From an uncultured Bacilli bacterium (GTDB taxonomy: Bacteria > Bacillota_I > Bacilli_A > RF39 > UBA660): a stretch of DNA of 64,000 nucleotides. The position numbers were made by a program, and so were the translations under genes. The DNA is taken from contig CAJTUR010000001.1 in the NCBI GenBank assembly GCA_910579535.1, positions 1 through 64,000 of the forward strand, given 5' to 3'. How positions within the stretch are numbered: the stretch's first letter is position 1; every line of letters begins with the position of its first letter. Below the pieces are notes generated by a model. The model searched no databases. It was not told where the DNA came from and worked only from the letters and a program-made list of their open reading frames with translations. Positions 25,770 through 34,448 of this stretch are shown piece by piece.

Positions 25770-27590
25770 TTATTTCATTATTTTTATATTTATATAATAT
25801 TGTTCTTCCAAATCCGCTTCTTCTATTTCAATATTAAAACCACTTAATTCTAAATCATTAATTGTATTTCTAACTGTATTAATTGCGGTTTTTAAATCTG
25901 TTCCTGCAATTTCTTCTTGCTTACTAGCATAATCTTGTTCTAATGTTATAACACTATCTAATGGATCAACTAAAGTTTCTTCAGGCATTGGAATGATTTC
26001 TTCAATATTGTTATTTGTCTCTTGTTTGGGTGGCTCCTCTACTATTGGCTCACTTTCTTCATTATGGAAAAAAATCGATTTAGCAGGAGCTGAAGAGGTG
26101 TTATTTTCGGATGGAAGTATAAAATCAGATACTTCATTCAAAGAAGCGCTTTCACTAAAAGTTTGTGGTTCATTAATAATAAAATTTGAAATATCGTTAT
26201 TTGTTGATTCACTAGAGTTATCTTCATTAACTGAATTTATAATAAAATTGCTTACATTTAAATCTGAAGATGGATCAGGTGTTTGGGGGATAGAAGAATT
26301 GTTTATAGTAAATTGAGCTATATCGTCAGTAGGTGAAGAAGTGACATTTTCAATTGGGTTATTAAAATTAAAGTTACTTACTTCTAGTTCAGTATTTGGT
26401 GAGGATTCTAAAGGAATTGGATCAATAACAAATTGTGCTACATCTGAAGTAGGAGTTGTATTTGCTTCTAAATTAATAGGACTATTTTCGATCACAGTGT
26501 TCATAGACTCAAATGAAATTTCATTATTATTTTCTTCTAAATTTAACGGTTCCTCTACTTTAAAGCTACTAATATCCTTATTATTCTGTAATTCTGAAGT
26601 TGGATTAAATTCAAAATTGCTAACTGTTAAAGTATTATTCATTGTATTATCCTCACTTTTTTCTACATAATCGTCTAATATTTCAACTGGTGTTGCTAAT
26701 GGCGTTGTCTCTTGATTAAATATATCTATTTTTTCTTCTTCAGCGGAAACATTCATATTAGCTTCTTCGTCTTCTAGAAAATTAAAAAATTTATTAGGCA
26801 TTTTTTCAGGAGGTTCTGGTATGACAAAAGTGGTTTTGTGTTCTTCTTGTTTTCCACCTTCTGGAATTAAAAAACTAGCAACGTCATGTGGTTCACGTGT
26901 TCTATTAATATCTTCAGCATTATTCATAATGTTTTCAATATCTGGGTTGATGTTTACTAAAGGAATAATATCGTCTTCCATTACTTCTCCACTTTTTATT
27001 TTTTTCAATTCAATTTCTAAATCTCTAACATTTAGTCGTTCATTAATAATTTTCTGAAGCCATTTTTTCTGATCATCTTTAGTTAAAGATATTAAAGATC
27101 TAGCATGACGTTCAGATATCTGTTCATTAATTAATGCTTCTTGAACTTCTTCATCAAGTTCTAATAATTTTAATTTATCCGCAATGGCTATTTGAGAAAC
27201 TCCCATTTTGCTTGAGAGTTGTTCTTGTGTCAAATATCCTCTATCTAAAAGATTTTTTAAAGATTTAGCTTCTTCGATCACTGAAAGATTCTTTCTTTGA
27301 ATATTTTCTGAAAGAGCGACTTCAGCTGTTTGTTCTTCATTCATTTCTGATAAAATAACTGGAACCGTTTGGAGTCCTGCTTGCATCGCCGCTTTATAAC
27401 GTCTTTCTCCCGCAATAATCTCATATTTGTCATTTTGTTTTCTTACAATTAGGGGTTGAATAATCCCAAATTGCTTGATAGATTCCGCAAGTTCGCTTAA
27501 ACCTTCCTCTTCAAAATTTACTCTTGGTTGATAGCGATTTGGAATTATATCTTTTACTGATACTTCTAGGATGTTTTTATCCATATTCAT
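25770..27590 (-). CDS. noc: ParB/Noc family DNA-binding CTPase-type protein with long repeat-bearing tail
   Basis: 606 aa, about twice the usual length. Residues 1-200 are a standard ParB/Noc core. The N-domain has NRYQPRVNF, QPLIVRKQNDKYEIIAGERR and the ALSENIQRKNLS motif (CTP-binding region). The HTH has LTQEQLSSKMGVSQIAIADK and SERHARSLISL. Residues 215-545 are low-complexity, Asn/Ser/Glu/Pro-rich and disordered, with about nine copies of a short motif (DVASF, TVSNF, DISSF, DVAQF, EVSNF, DIAQF, NVSNF, DISNF, EVSDF, each followed by two to four hydrophobic/polar residues). A conserved C-terminal dimer-like segment follows (KTAINTVRNTINDLELSGFN to the end). It lies next to rsmG as noc does; no parA/soj is beside it. 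Three perfect parS sites lie 17 kb away at 44-45 kb, so it may act as the sole ParB. Confidence 0.85.
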   Translation of the reverse strand: MNMDKNILEVSVKDIIPNRYQPRVNFEEEGLSELAESIKQFGIIQPLIVRKQNDKYEIIAGERRYKAAMQAGLQTVPVILSEMNEEQTAEVALSENIQRKNLSVIEEAKSLKNLLDRGYLTQEQLSSKMGVSQIAIADKLKLLELDEEVQEALINEQISERHARSLISLTKDDQKKWLQKIINERLNVRDLEIELKKIKSGEVMEDDIIPLVNINPDIENIMNNAEDINRTREPHDVASFLIPEGGKQEEHKTTFVIPEPPEKMPNKFFNFLEDEEANMNVSAEEEKIDIFNQETTPLATPVEILDDYVEKSEDNTMNNTLTVSNFEFNPTSELQNNKDISSFKVEEPLNLEENNNEISFESMNTVIENSPINLEANTTPTSDVAQFVIDPIPLESSPNTELEVSNFNFNNPIENVTSSPTDDIAQFTINNSSIPQTPDPSSDLNVSNFIINSVNEDNSSESTNNDISNFIINEPQTFSESASLNEVSDFILPSENNTSSAPAKSIFFHNEESEPIVEEPPKQETNNNIEEIIPMPEETLVDPLDSVITLEQDYASKQEEIAGTDLKTAINTVRNTINDLELSGFNIEIEEADLEEQYYINIKIMK

Positions 27591-27625
27591 ACTTTTCAGC
27601 CCCTTTATCTTATTTCTAATATAAC

Positions 27626-28348
27626 CTATTTAGAATTATTTTTCAATGTTTTTTTTAGAATTTTATCATAAGATCTAGGGTAGGTGAGTGGAGTCTTTTC
27701 CTTATGTTTAATAATTAAGATAGTTCTTTGGCTCATTTCAACAGGTAAAAGATACTTTTCAATTGATTCAATTTGACCTCCTAAAATTTCTATTGTTTCT
27801 TTGGAGTTTTCTAATTCAGTTGTTATGTTTGCTTTAAGAGGAAGAAATAGACCTCCTATTTTTAAAGCTGGAAGAGAAAGTTCTGATAGGATTCTTAAAT
27901 CCGCTACTGCGCGCGATGTGACTAAATCAAAAGTTTCTAAATTATTTTTTACATAGACTTCTGCACGAGCATGTATTAATTCTACGTTTTTTAAATCAAG
28001 TTTTTTAACTAGTTCTTCTAGAAATTTAATTTTTTTATTATTGGAGTCTAATAAAATAAAATGAGTTTCTGGATTTAACAAAGCTAAAACACATCCTGGA
28101 AAGCCAGCACCTGTTCCTATATCTAATATCCTTTGTTTTGGCTTAATGTAAGGATTTAATACAAGAGAATCGTAAAAATGTTTTAAATATATCTCTTTTT
28201 TTTCTTTTATAGCGGTTAAGTTCGTATGTTCATTGTATTTTATTAAAAAATCAGCGTAAACGTCTAATTGTTTCTGTTGGTTTTCATTTATTTCAATTTC
28301 TATTTTTTTTAATTCTTCTACCAATTCTTCTTTATTCATTTTTACCAT
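27626..28348 (-). CDS. rsmG: 16S rRNA (guanine-527-N7) methyltransferase RsmG (GidB)
   Basis: 240 aa. SAM-dependent methylation of G527 in 16S rRNA. Motifs: NEHTNLTAIKEKKEIYLKHF, KQRILDIGTGAGFPGCVLAL (SAM-binding), and FDLVTSRAVADLRILSEL. Start is 28348 or ATG 28339 inside the ATGAATAA overlap with the end of mnmG, so it is coupled to mnmG. Order mnmE-(GNAT)-mnmG-rsmG-noc is standard apart from the inserted GNAT gene. Confidence 0.94.
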   Translation of the reverse strand: MVKMNKEELVEELKKIEIEINENQQKQLDVYADFLIKYNEHTNLTAIKEKKEIYLKHFYDSLVLNPYIKPKQRILDIGTGAGFPGCVLALLNPETHFILLDSNNKKIKFLEELVKKLDLKNVELIHARAEVYVKNNLETFDLVTSRAVADLRILSELSLPALKIGGLFLPLKANITTELENSKETIEILGGQIESIEKYLLPVEMSQRTILIIKHKEKTPLTYPRSYDKILKKTLKNNSK

Positions 28349-30197
28349 ATTCTTTCTTTAAATAAATCGCTAATATAGAAAGATCACTTGGATTGACCCC
28401 ACTAATTCTTGAAGCCTGGGCTAAGGTTAAGGGTCGAACGATTTCTAATTTTTGACGAGCTTCACTGGCTAAATTTTTTACATTTTGGTAATCGATATCT
28501 TTAGGTATTTGTTTTTCTTCTAATTTCAACATTTTTTCTATTTCTTTTTCTGTTTTTTTTATGTAACCTTCATATTTTATTTCTATACTTACAATTTCCT
28601 TTATATCATTAGAAAAGGGAAAGGTAAGAAAATGAGACAAAAAGTCTATCGTTATTTCAGGACGTTTTAATAAATCAAATAAAGTGGGTTTATTTAAAGG
28701 TATGGAGAAATGATGTGATTCAAATTCCTTTTTGACGTCTTCATTTATTTCTAATTTTGTTTCTTTTAAAAAATCATTTAACGCTTTTATTTCTTTTTCT
28801 ACTTTTTGATAAGTGACCCACATTTCTTCGGTAATGGTTCCTAAGTGATAGCCATATTTTCTTAAACGAAGTAAGGCGTTATCATGTCGAAGAATTAATC
28901 GATATTCTGCTCTAGAGGTCAACATACGGTAGGGTTCTTTGGTTCCTTTTGTGACTAAGTCGTCAATTAGAACGCCAAGATAAGATTCATTTCTTTTTAA
29001 TATTAGGGGTTCTTGTCCTCTTAATTTTTGTACCGCGTTGATTCCCGCTAATAAACCTTGCCCAGCTGCTTCTTCATAACCACTGGTTCCATTTATTTGT
29101 CCTGCTGTAAAAAGATTTTCAATGATTTTCGTTTCTAAAGAAGGTTTTAATTCAAGTGGATCAATGGCGTCGTATTCTATTGCATAGGCGTACTTAGTGA
29201 TTTTAGCGTTTTCTAAACCTCTTAAACTATGAACCATTTTCTCTTGTATCTCCTCAGGCATACTGGTTGAAAAACCTTGTAAATACCATTCATCATAAGA
29301 AAGACTTTCTGGTTCTAAAAAAAGTTGATGTCTTTCTTTATCATTGAAACGTACGATTTTATCTTCAATGGATGGACAATATCTTGGACCTATACCTGTG
29401 ACGTAACCCCCATACATACTGGATTTGTCTAAATTATCTAAAATAAGCTTATGAGTGGTTTCATTTGTATAAAGGAGATAACATTTTTGTTGTTCTTTGG
29501 GATTATAAATAGGGGCTAAGTCATGAGAAAAAGAATAGGGAAGTTCATCTCCATGTTCTTCTTGCATTTTTGAAAAATCAATGGAACTGGCTTTAATTCT
29601 CGGTGGAGTACCTGTTTTTAATCTTTGTATGGTAAAACCTAATCGTTTTAAATTGTTACTTAAAAAGTTACTTCTCGCTTCACCATGAGGACCACCTTCT
29701 ATGTTTTTATCACCTCTTAAAATATTACTTTTTAAGTAGGTTCCTGTTGTTAATATTAAAGTTTCACCTTCTATTTTTTCCTGATTAGATAAAACAATAC
29801 CTTTTATTTTATTTTCTTCTGTTAAGAGATCTTCTACCATTCCTTCTTTGATTTCAAGGTTAGGTGTATTTTGTAAAGCATTTAGCATGTTTTTAGGATA
29901 CGTTATTTTATCTGCTTGACAGCGAAGGCATCTTACTGCTGGACCTTTTTTGCTGTTTAGCATTTTCATTTGAAAATGAGATTGATCTGCAATTCTCCCC
30001 ATTAGTCCCCCTAAAGCATCAATGTCTCTTACAATGACACCTTTAGCGGTTCCACCAATCGAAGGGTTACATGGCATGTCCGCAATATTGTTTATATTCA
30101 TGGTAATTAAAAGCGTTTTTTTCCCCATGAAGGCGGTTATGTGTGCGGCTTCACATCCAGCATGTCCTCCTCCAACCACTATACAATCGTATTTCAT
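28332..30197 (-). CDS. mnmG: tRNA uridine-5-carboxymethylaminomethyl modification enzyme MnmG (GidA)
   Basis: 621 aa. FAD- and NADH-dependent partner of MnmE in modifying U34 of certain tRNAs. FAD site VVGGGHAGCEAAH at residue 7; MPCNPSIGGTAKG; the signature GPRYCPSIEDKIVRF; and TSGYEEAAGQGLLAGINA, all typical. The C-terminal helical domain ends LTLAQASRISGVNPSDLSIL. It overlaps the GNAT gene upstream by 4 bases and rsmG downstream. Confidence 0.96.
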   Translation of the reverse strand: MKYDCIVVGGGHAGCEAAHITAFMGKKTLLITMNINNIADMPCNPSIGGTAKGVIVRDIDALGGLMGRIADQSHFQMKMLNSKKGPAVRCLRCQADKITYPKNMLNALQNTPNLEIKEGMVEDLLTEENKIKGIVLSNQEKIEGETLILTTGTYLKSNILRGDKNIEGGPHGEARSNFLSNNLKRLGFTIQRLKTGTPPRIKASSIDFSKMQEEHGDELPYSFSHDLAPIYNPKEQQKCYLLYTNETTHKLILDNLDKSSMYGGYVTGIGPRYCPSIEDKIVRFNDKERHQLFLEPESLSYDEWYLQGFSTSMPEEIQEKMVHSLRGLENAKITKYAYAIEYDAIDPLELKPSLETKIIENLFTAGQINGTSGYEEAAGQGLLAGINAVQKLRGQEPLILKRNESYLGVLIDDLVTKGTKEPYRMLTSRAEYRLILRHDNALLRLRKYGYHLGTITEEMWVTYQKVEKEIKALNDFLKETKLEINEDVKKEFESHHFSIPLNKPTLFDLLKRPEITIDFLSHFLTFPFSNDIKEIVSIEIKYEGYIKKTEKEIEKMLKLEEKQIPKDIDYQNVKNLASEARQKLEIVRPLTLAQASRISGVNPSDLSILAIYLKKEYGKNE

Positions 30198-30697
30198 TTT
30201 TCTTCACCTATTTCTTTTTCATAATAAATATAAGTTCCAGGGTAATCGTCATAATTAAAGGTCCCTTTTTCTATATAATTTAATTTTTTAAAAAAGTGAT
30301 TCATTTTTAAATTCCTTTTTTCGGTATCCGCTTTTAAGACTTTAATCTTTTCTTTTTTAGCTTTTTGTTCGGCAAATTGAAAGAGGCTACTCGCAAAACC
30401 TTGATTTTGACAAGATTTTTTAATAGCCAAACGATGAAGAATAAAAGCCTCTTTTTTACTATTTTCAATTAGGTCATCGTATTCTCTTGTATCTTTTTCA
30501 ATAACAATAAATCCCTTAATTTTATCTTTTTCTTTATAAACAAATAAGTTTCCTTTTTCAATATCATTTGGGATTTTACATTCTGGATAATTCTCTTCAC
30601 TCCATTGAGGGTTATTGTTTTCATCCATTTCTAATTTTGATTCATCGATAATGGCTAGGATTTCTCTTATATCGTTTTTTTGGGCTTTTTCAATCAT
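30194..30697 (-). CDS. GNAT family N-acetyltransferase
   Basis: 167 aa from ATG 30697 (site TAGGAAT). GNAT fold: an N-terminal strand-helix (MIEKAQKNDIREILAIIDES), strand GFIVIEKDT, then motif A with the acetyl-CoA pyrophosphate loop as ILHRLAIKKSCQNQGFASSL. KADTEKRNLKMNHFFKKLNY follows. Substrate unknown. It starts 9 bases after the mnmE stop and overlaps mnmG, so it is an insertion into the conserved mnmE-mnmG pair and is co-transcribed. Not RimI by sequence; a small-molecule or protein acetylase are both possible. Confidence 0.82.
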   Translation of the reverse strand: MIEKAQKNDIREILAIIDESKLEMDENNNPQWSEENYPECKIPNDIEKGNLFVYKEKDKIKGFIVIEKDTREYDDLIENSKKEAFILHRLAIKKSCQNQGFASSLFQFAEQKAKKEKIKVLKADTEKRNLKMNHFFKKLNYIEKGTFNYDDYPGTYIYYEKEIGEEK

Positions 30698-30705
30698 TTT
30701 TATTC

Positions 30706-32055
30706 CTACTTTCCTAAGCAAAAATTTTTAAAGAGTTTATCAATTAATTCATCTTCATAACATTCTCCAATGAGCTTTCCTAGATTATCAAAAGCATTTC
30801 TTAAATGAATTTCTATCATATCGATTGGAATACTCTTTTCGATGTCTAGTAATGCTTCTTCAATTTGCTTAAGGGATTTTGATACTAGGTCTATTTGTCG
30901 GGCATTAGATAAATAAGTTAAGTCTTTTAAAGCAATTTGATCTAATTGATACATTTCTATTATTTTTTCTTTCAAAGCTTCCATTCCATCTAAAGTCATG
31001 GTGTTTCCAAATACGACGGTTTTACCTTTAGGAAGGTTTATGTGCGATTCTAAATCGTTTTTATTAATAAATAAGATATGTGTTTTTTCTTTTACTTTTT
31101 CTAATAATGCTAAATCGTCGTCATTCAATTTTTCATTATTATTTAAAACTAAAATTACTAAATCTGATTTTTCAAGCATTTCTTTACTTTTATCTATTCC
31201 GATTTTTTCGACGTAATCATTTGCTTCTCTAATTCCAGCGGTGTCAATTAAATTAATTTCAATCCCATTTAAATTCATTTTTCCTTCAATCACATCTCTA
31301 GTTGTGCCTGATATATCAGTAACAATGGCTTTTTCTTCATTTAATAAAGCATTTAAAATACTACTTTTTCCTACATTAGGTCTTCCTACTAAAGCTACAT
31401 CGATTCCATTACGAATGATTTCTCCAATGCTAGCGTTTTTTAATAAAATTTCTAAATCATTTTTTATTTTATCTAATTCTTTATTTAAGTAGTCTTGTGT
31501 GACTTCTATCGCATCTTCATATTCTGGGTAATCAATGTTTACAGCTATATTTGCTATAAGATTTAAAAGTGTTTCTCTTATTTTTTTTACTATTGTACCC
31601 AATCTTCCGTTGACACCATTTAACGCTAATGTACGCTGCTTGTCACTCTTTGACATAATTAAATCGCTGACGGATTCAGCTTCAATTAGATCAATTCGCC
31701 CATTTAAAAAAGCTCTTTTAGTAAATTCTCCAGGCTCAGCTAAGCGTGCTCCATTTTTTAATAGTAATTCTAAAACTTTATTGGTTGTTGCTATGCCTCC
31801 ATGACAATTTATTTCAACAATATCTTCAGTAGTATACGTTTTTGGAGCTAACATGACGCTTATTAATACTTCATCTATTAAGTTTTCATTTTCTTTTATA
31901 AAACCATAATGGATGGTATGTGAGTCAACTTTCATTAAATCTGGCCCATTAAACAGTTTATTGGTAATCGAGAGTGCTTCTTTTCCACTTAATCGGACGA
32001 TGGAAATGGCTCCTGTTCCAACTGATGTGGATATTGCCGCTATGGTCTCCTCCAT
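30706..32055 (-). CDS. mnmE: tRNA modification GTPase MnmE (TrmE)
   Basis: 449 aa from ATG 32055 (site AGAAGTGA). The N-terminal folate-binding domain has TIAAISTSVGTGAISIVRLS. The G domain is inserted in a helical domain and has GRPNVGKSSILNALL, DISGTTRDV, DTAGIRE and NKND. The C-terminal FCLGK carries the reactive Cys of the family (FCIGK). Works with MnmG on U34 of tRNA. Confidence 0.96.
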   Translation of the reverse strand: MEETIAAISTSVGTGAISIVRLSGKEALSITNKLFNGPDLMKVDSHTIHYGFIKENENLIDEVLISVMLAPKTYTTEDIVEINCHGGIATTNKVLELLLKNGARLAEPGEFTKRAFLNGRIDLIEAESVSDLIMSKSDKQRTLALNGVNGRLGTIVKKIRETLLNLIANIAVNIDYPEYEDAIEVTQDYLNKELDKIKNDLEILLKNASIGEIIRNGIDVALVGRPNVGKSSILNALLNEEKAIVTDISGTTRDVIEGKMNLNGIEINLIDTAGIREANDYVEKIGIDKSKEMLEKSDLVILVLNNNEKLNDDDLALLEKVKEKTHILFINKNDLESHINLPKGKTVVFGNTMTLDGMEALKEKIIEMYQLDQIALKDLTYLSNARQIDLVSKSLKQIEEALLDIEKSIPIDMIEIHLRNAFDNLGKLIGECYEDELIDKLFKNFCLGK

Positions 32056-32178
32056 TTTTATCACTTCTTTTCTCGTGTATTGTATCAAATTGAGGCTTTT
32101 TAGTCTATCCTTTTTCTTTTATGAAAGAAAAAAACAATTTTAACACTGTTTTTTAGATTTTTAAACTTAACATTTTTT

Positions 32179-32244
32179 TTAATTCATTTTAGTTTTTCCA
32201 TTAAATTTAAAAAATTCAAGATATAGGCTCATTTCTTCGTTCAT
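32179..32244 (-). CDS. Possible 21-aa small protein
   Basis: Too short for usual gene calling. The minus-strand frame reads MNEEMSLYLEFFKFNGKTKM plus N, then TAA. It has a strong ribosome site (GAGGAG, 7-base spacing), which is what makes it notable. It starts 19 bases after the jag terminator hairpin and ends 124 bases before mnmE. Expression would need readthrough or a promoter of its own. Function unknown. Confidence 0.3.
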   Translation of the reverse strand: MNEEMSLYLEFFKFNGKTKMN

Positions 32245-32262
32245 TTCAGTTCTCCTCTAACT

Positions 32263-32289
32263 ATAAAAACCTACTTACTCAGTAGGTTT
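32263..32289 (-). terminator. Terminator after jag
   Basis: 9-bp stem AAACCTACT / AGTAGGTTT (32267-32289, 5-base loop), T-rich on the minus strand; it overlaps the jag stop codon. Ends the rpmH-rnpA-yidC-jag transcript. Confidence 0.75.
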
Positions 32290-32883
32290 GATAATGACAT
32301 GACGATTAGGTTCTTCTCCTTCGCTTAACGTTTTAATTCCCTTAAAGTTTGTTAAGGCATTATGAATAATTCTTCTTTCAAAGGAATTCATATTTTCTAA
32401 TGATGCTTCTACTTTGGTACTTCTCACTTCTCGAGCAGTCTTTTTCGCTAATCTTTCTAAATTTTCAGTTCTTTTTAATTTATAATTTTCTATATCTAAA
32501 TTTAGTTTAATAAAGCAATTGTATTCTTGATTGATTTTTTGTTTTGCTAATATTTCTAAAGCTTTTAAAGTTTCACCATTTTTTCCAATTAATAAGCCAC
32601 TTTTATCTGTATACATATTTATGTTAATTGTTTTATCGCGAATGTTCGATTCAAAATTCACATCGATTCCTAAATTTGTGATTACTTGAAAAAGAAACTT
32701 TTTTAGTAATTCTACTACATGTACTCGTGTGGTGGCTTTAATACTATAACTTGTTGATTTAAAAAGACTTCCTTTTTCTTCAGTAATGTTATAAATTATT
32801 TCTTCTTCATTCGCATTTAATGCTTTCATTGCTTTTAAAATCGCTTCTTGTTTTGATTTAGCTTCTAAGACTACTTCATTCAT
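32275..32883 (-). CDS. jag: RNA-binding protein KhpB/Jag
   Basis: 202 aa. Three domains in order: Jag-N (VVLEAKSKQEAILKAMKALN), a KH domain (SGLLIGKNGETLKALEILA, with the GxxG loop as GKNG), and R3H (SFERRIIHNALTN, with R-x3-H). It binds mRNA/sRNA and affects cell-wall and division genes, usually with KhpA. Co-transcribed with yidC as in most Firmicutes. Confidence 0.93.
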   Translation of the reverse strand: MNEVVLEAKSKQEAILKAMKALNANEEEIIYNITEEKGSLFKSTSYSIKATTRVHVVELLKKFLFQVITNLGIDVNFESNIRDKTININMYTDKSGLLIGKNGETLKALEILAKQKINQEYNCFIKLNLDIENYKLKRTENLERLAKKTAREVRSTKVEASLENMNSFERRIIHNALTNFKGIKTLSEGEEPNRHVIIKPTE

Positions 32884-32885
32884 TT

Positions 32886-33887
32886 TTATTTACCTCTTTT
32901 CTTATTTTCCTTTTTATCTTTACTTTTTACTGGTTTAATTAAATTGGATTTTTTCTCATTTATTTTTTTAAAGATAAAATTTTGAAGAACAACAAACCCA
33001 TTGGTAACCACCCAATATAGAGCTATTGCTGTAGGTAAACTAAATGACGCAATGGAAATCATAACAATCATAAAGATTAAAGTAAATCGCATCTGACTTT
33101 CTATTGCGCTGTTGACGCTTTGATTTTTCATTGAATTTTTAAATGAAAAATAAGTTGTTCCTACTATCAAGATAATTAATAGTATATAAACGTATTTTCC
33201 TTGACTAATTCCTACCCAAGGTGTCATGCCTAGTTTCATACCCAGTAAACTGTCTTCAAAAATAGCTGGAACACGATTAATAGCTTGAAGAAAGGCAAAG
33301 AATAGGGGTAATTGAATAAAAGCAAGTAAACATCCAGATACAGGATTGATTTTATATTTTTTATAGATCAACATGGTTTCTTGACTTTTCATCATCATGG
33401 CATCTGAGTCTGTACGTCCCATATATTTCTTTTCAATTTTTTGAATTTCAGGAGCAGCTTTTTTCATATTCTCTGATTGATCCATTGTTTTTTTAGAAAA
33501 TGGTAAAAGAATTAATCGAATACCCATTCCTATTAACATAACAGAAATACCAAAGTTTTTTATTAATATTCCTAATTTTAAGATGATATACGCTAAGGGT
33601 TTTACAAATAGAGATTCCCATAAACTTTTGTATTTTATATCACTAGGTTTAAATGCTTCACAGGAAGGAAGGTCTTCAAGTTTTATTGTTAACTGATCAT
33701 TGTATTTTTCATAGACTTCATAAAGTTTTTGTTCTCTTGGTTTACAAAGAATATTATTTTGAAGACTTTGACCTGTTTCTTCAAAAGTAACAATATTCTT
33801 ATCCTCTTTTAAGTAAGTTTTATTTCCACAGCCTGTTGTTAATAATAAAATACTGATTGTTAATACCGCTATTTTTTTTATTTTCAT
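32886..33887 (-). CDS. yidC: Membrane protein insertase YidC/SpoIIIJ (lipoprotein)
   Basis: 333 aa. Lipoprotein signal peptide with lipobox LTTGC (Cys at about 20). The insertase domain has five helices with VMLIGMGIRLILLPFSKKT (conserved Arg of the hydrophilic groove), KINPVSGCLLAFIQLPLFFA and TAIALYWVVTNGFVVLQN. A basic tail ends KKENKKRGK. An N-terminal insert (about 25-85) between signal and first helix is somewhat longer than usual. It inserts membrane proteins alone or with SecYEG; SpoIIIJ homologues are also needed in sporulation. Overlaps rnpA by 4 bases. Confidence 0.94.
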   Translation of the reverse strand: MKIKKIAVLTISILLLTTGCGNKTYLKEDKNIVTFEETGQSLQNNILCKPREQKLYEVYEKYNDQLTIKLEDLPSCEAFKPSDIKYKSLWESLFVKPLAYIILKLGILIKNFGISVMLIGMGIRLILLPFSKKTMDQSENMKKAAPEIQKIEKKYMGRTDSDAMMMKSQETMLIYKKYKINPVSGCLLAFIQLPLFFAFLQAINRVPAIFEDSLLGMKLGMTPWVGISQGKYVYILLIILIVGTTYFSFKNSMKNQSVNSAIESQMRFTLIFMIVMISIASFSLPTAIALYWVVTNGFVVLQNFIFKKINEKKSNLIKPVKSKDKKENKKRGK

Positions 33888-34195
33888 TTTATCTCCTCTA
33901 TTAATTGTATTAGATTGATTTTCATTTCTTGAAAATTAATTTCTAAACAATTTCTTTTTATCATTATAATATAATCTCTTCCTTTTGGAAAGGTTTCTTT
34001 TATATTATCAATTAAAGCTCTTACTTGTCTTTTTAATTTATTTCTGACTACTGCGTTACCTACTTTTTTACTAATCGCCAGGCCAAATTTTATTTCACTG
34101 TCTTTTCTTTTCCTTATATATATAGTGTAGTAATTATTTTTAAAAAATCGGGCGTTATTTATGATAGAATTAAAGTCTTTTTTTTCTTTGACCAT
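33884..34195 (-). CDS. rnpA: Ribonuclease P protein component
   Basis: About 103-108 aa. RnpA helps RNase P RNA bind pre-tRNA. The signature helix with the RNR motif is readable as FGLAISKKVGNAVVRNKLKR; DYIIMIKRNCLEINF is at the C-terminus. The start is unclear. ATG 34195 gives MVKEKKDFNSIIN but lies 21 bases from the only ribosome site (GAAGGA). An ATA codon at 34210 lies 6 bases from that site and would give IKKYEMVKEKKDF, closer to the family start. The GTG at 34249 lies in a terminator stem and is unlikely. Confidence 0.9.
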   Translation of the reverse strand: MVKEKKDFNSIINNARFFKNNYYTIYIRKRKDSEIKFGLAISKKVGNAVVRNKLKRQVRALIDNIKETFPKGRDYIIMIKRNCLEINFQEMKINLIQLIEEIK

Positions 34196-34237
34196 TTCAT
34201 ATTTTTTTATAAAAATTCCTTCTTTCTTGATAGAAGC

Positions 34238-34258
34238 AAAAAAAACCACATATTGTGG
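34238..34258 (-). terminator. Attenuator/terminator between rpmH and rnpA
   Basis: Short perfect stem CCACA / TGTGG (34246-34258), 3-base loop, then T8 on the minus strand, right after the rpmH stop. Probably lets only part of the transcript continue into rnpA-yidC-jag. Confidence 0.65.
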
Positions 34259-34259
34259 C

Positions 34260-34385
34260 TTATTTGGTAATTAAATTTTTACGACCTTTTTTTCTTCTAT
34301 TTTTTAATATTTTTGTTTCTTTACGAGCAAAAAAGCCATGTTTCTTTGCTTTTCTTCTTTTATTTGGTGTATAAGTACTAAACAT
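34260..34385 (-). CDS. rpmH: 50S ribosomal protein L34
   Basis: 41 aa, very basic, missed by a length cut-off. It reads MFSTYTPNKRRKAKKHGFFA and ends GRKNLITK, matching the L34 pattern (TYQPNKRKRxKxHGFxAR ... RRxKGRKxL). AGGAGG ribosome site 8 bases upstream. First gene of rpmH-rnpA-yidC-jag, next to the origin as in nearly all Firmicutes. Confidence 0.95.
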   Translation of the reverse strand: MFSTYTPNKRRKAKKHGFFARKETKILKNRRKKGRKNLITK

Positions 34386-34418
34386 TTTTCTTCCTCCTTT
34401 AAATTTAAAAGCTTCCTT

Positions 34419-34448
34419 ATTATAATATTAATATTTAAAAAAAGTCAA
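34419..34448 (-). promoter_or_regulatory. rpmH promoter
   Basis: Minus strand: TTGACT (complement of 34443-34448), 18-base spacer, perfect TATAAT (complement of 34419-34424), 33 bases upstream of the ATG. Confidence 0.75.

Noticed and set aside
25993..27057. Several plus-strand open frames of about 80-110 aa
   Set aside because: Antisense to the low-complexity part of noc; a side effect of its codon bias.
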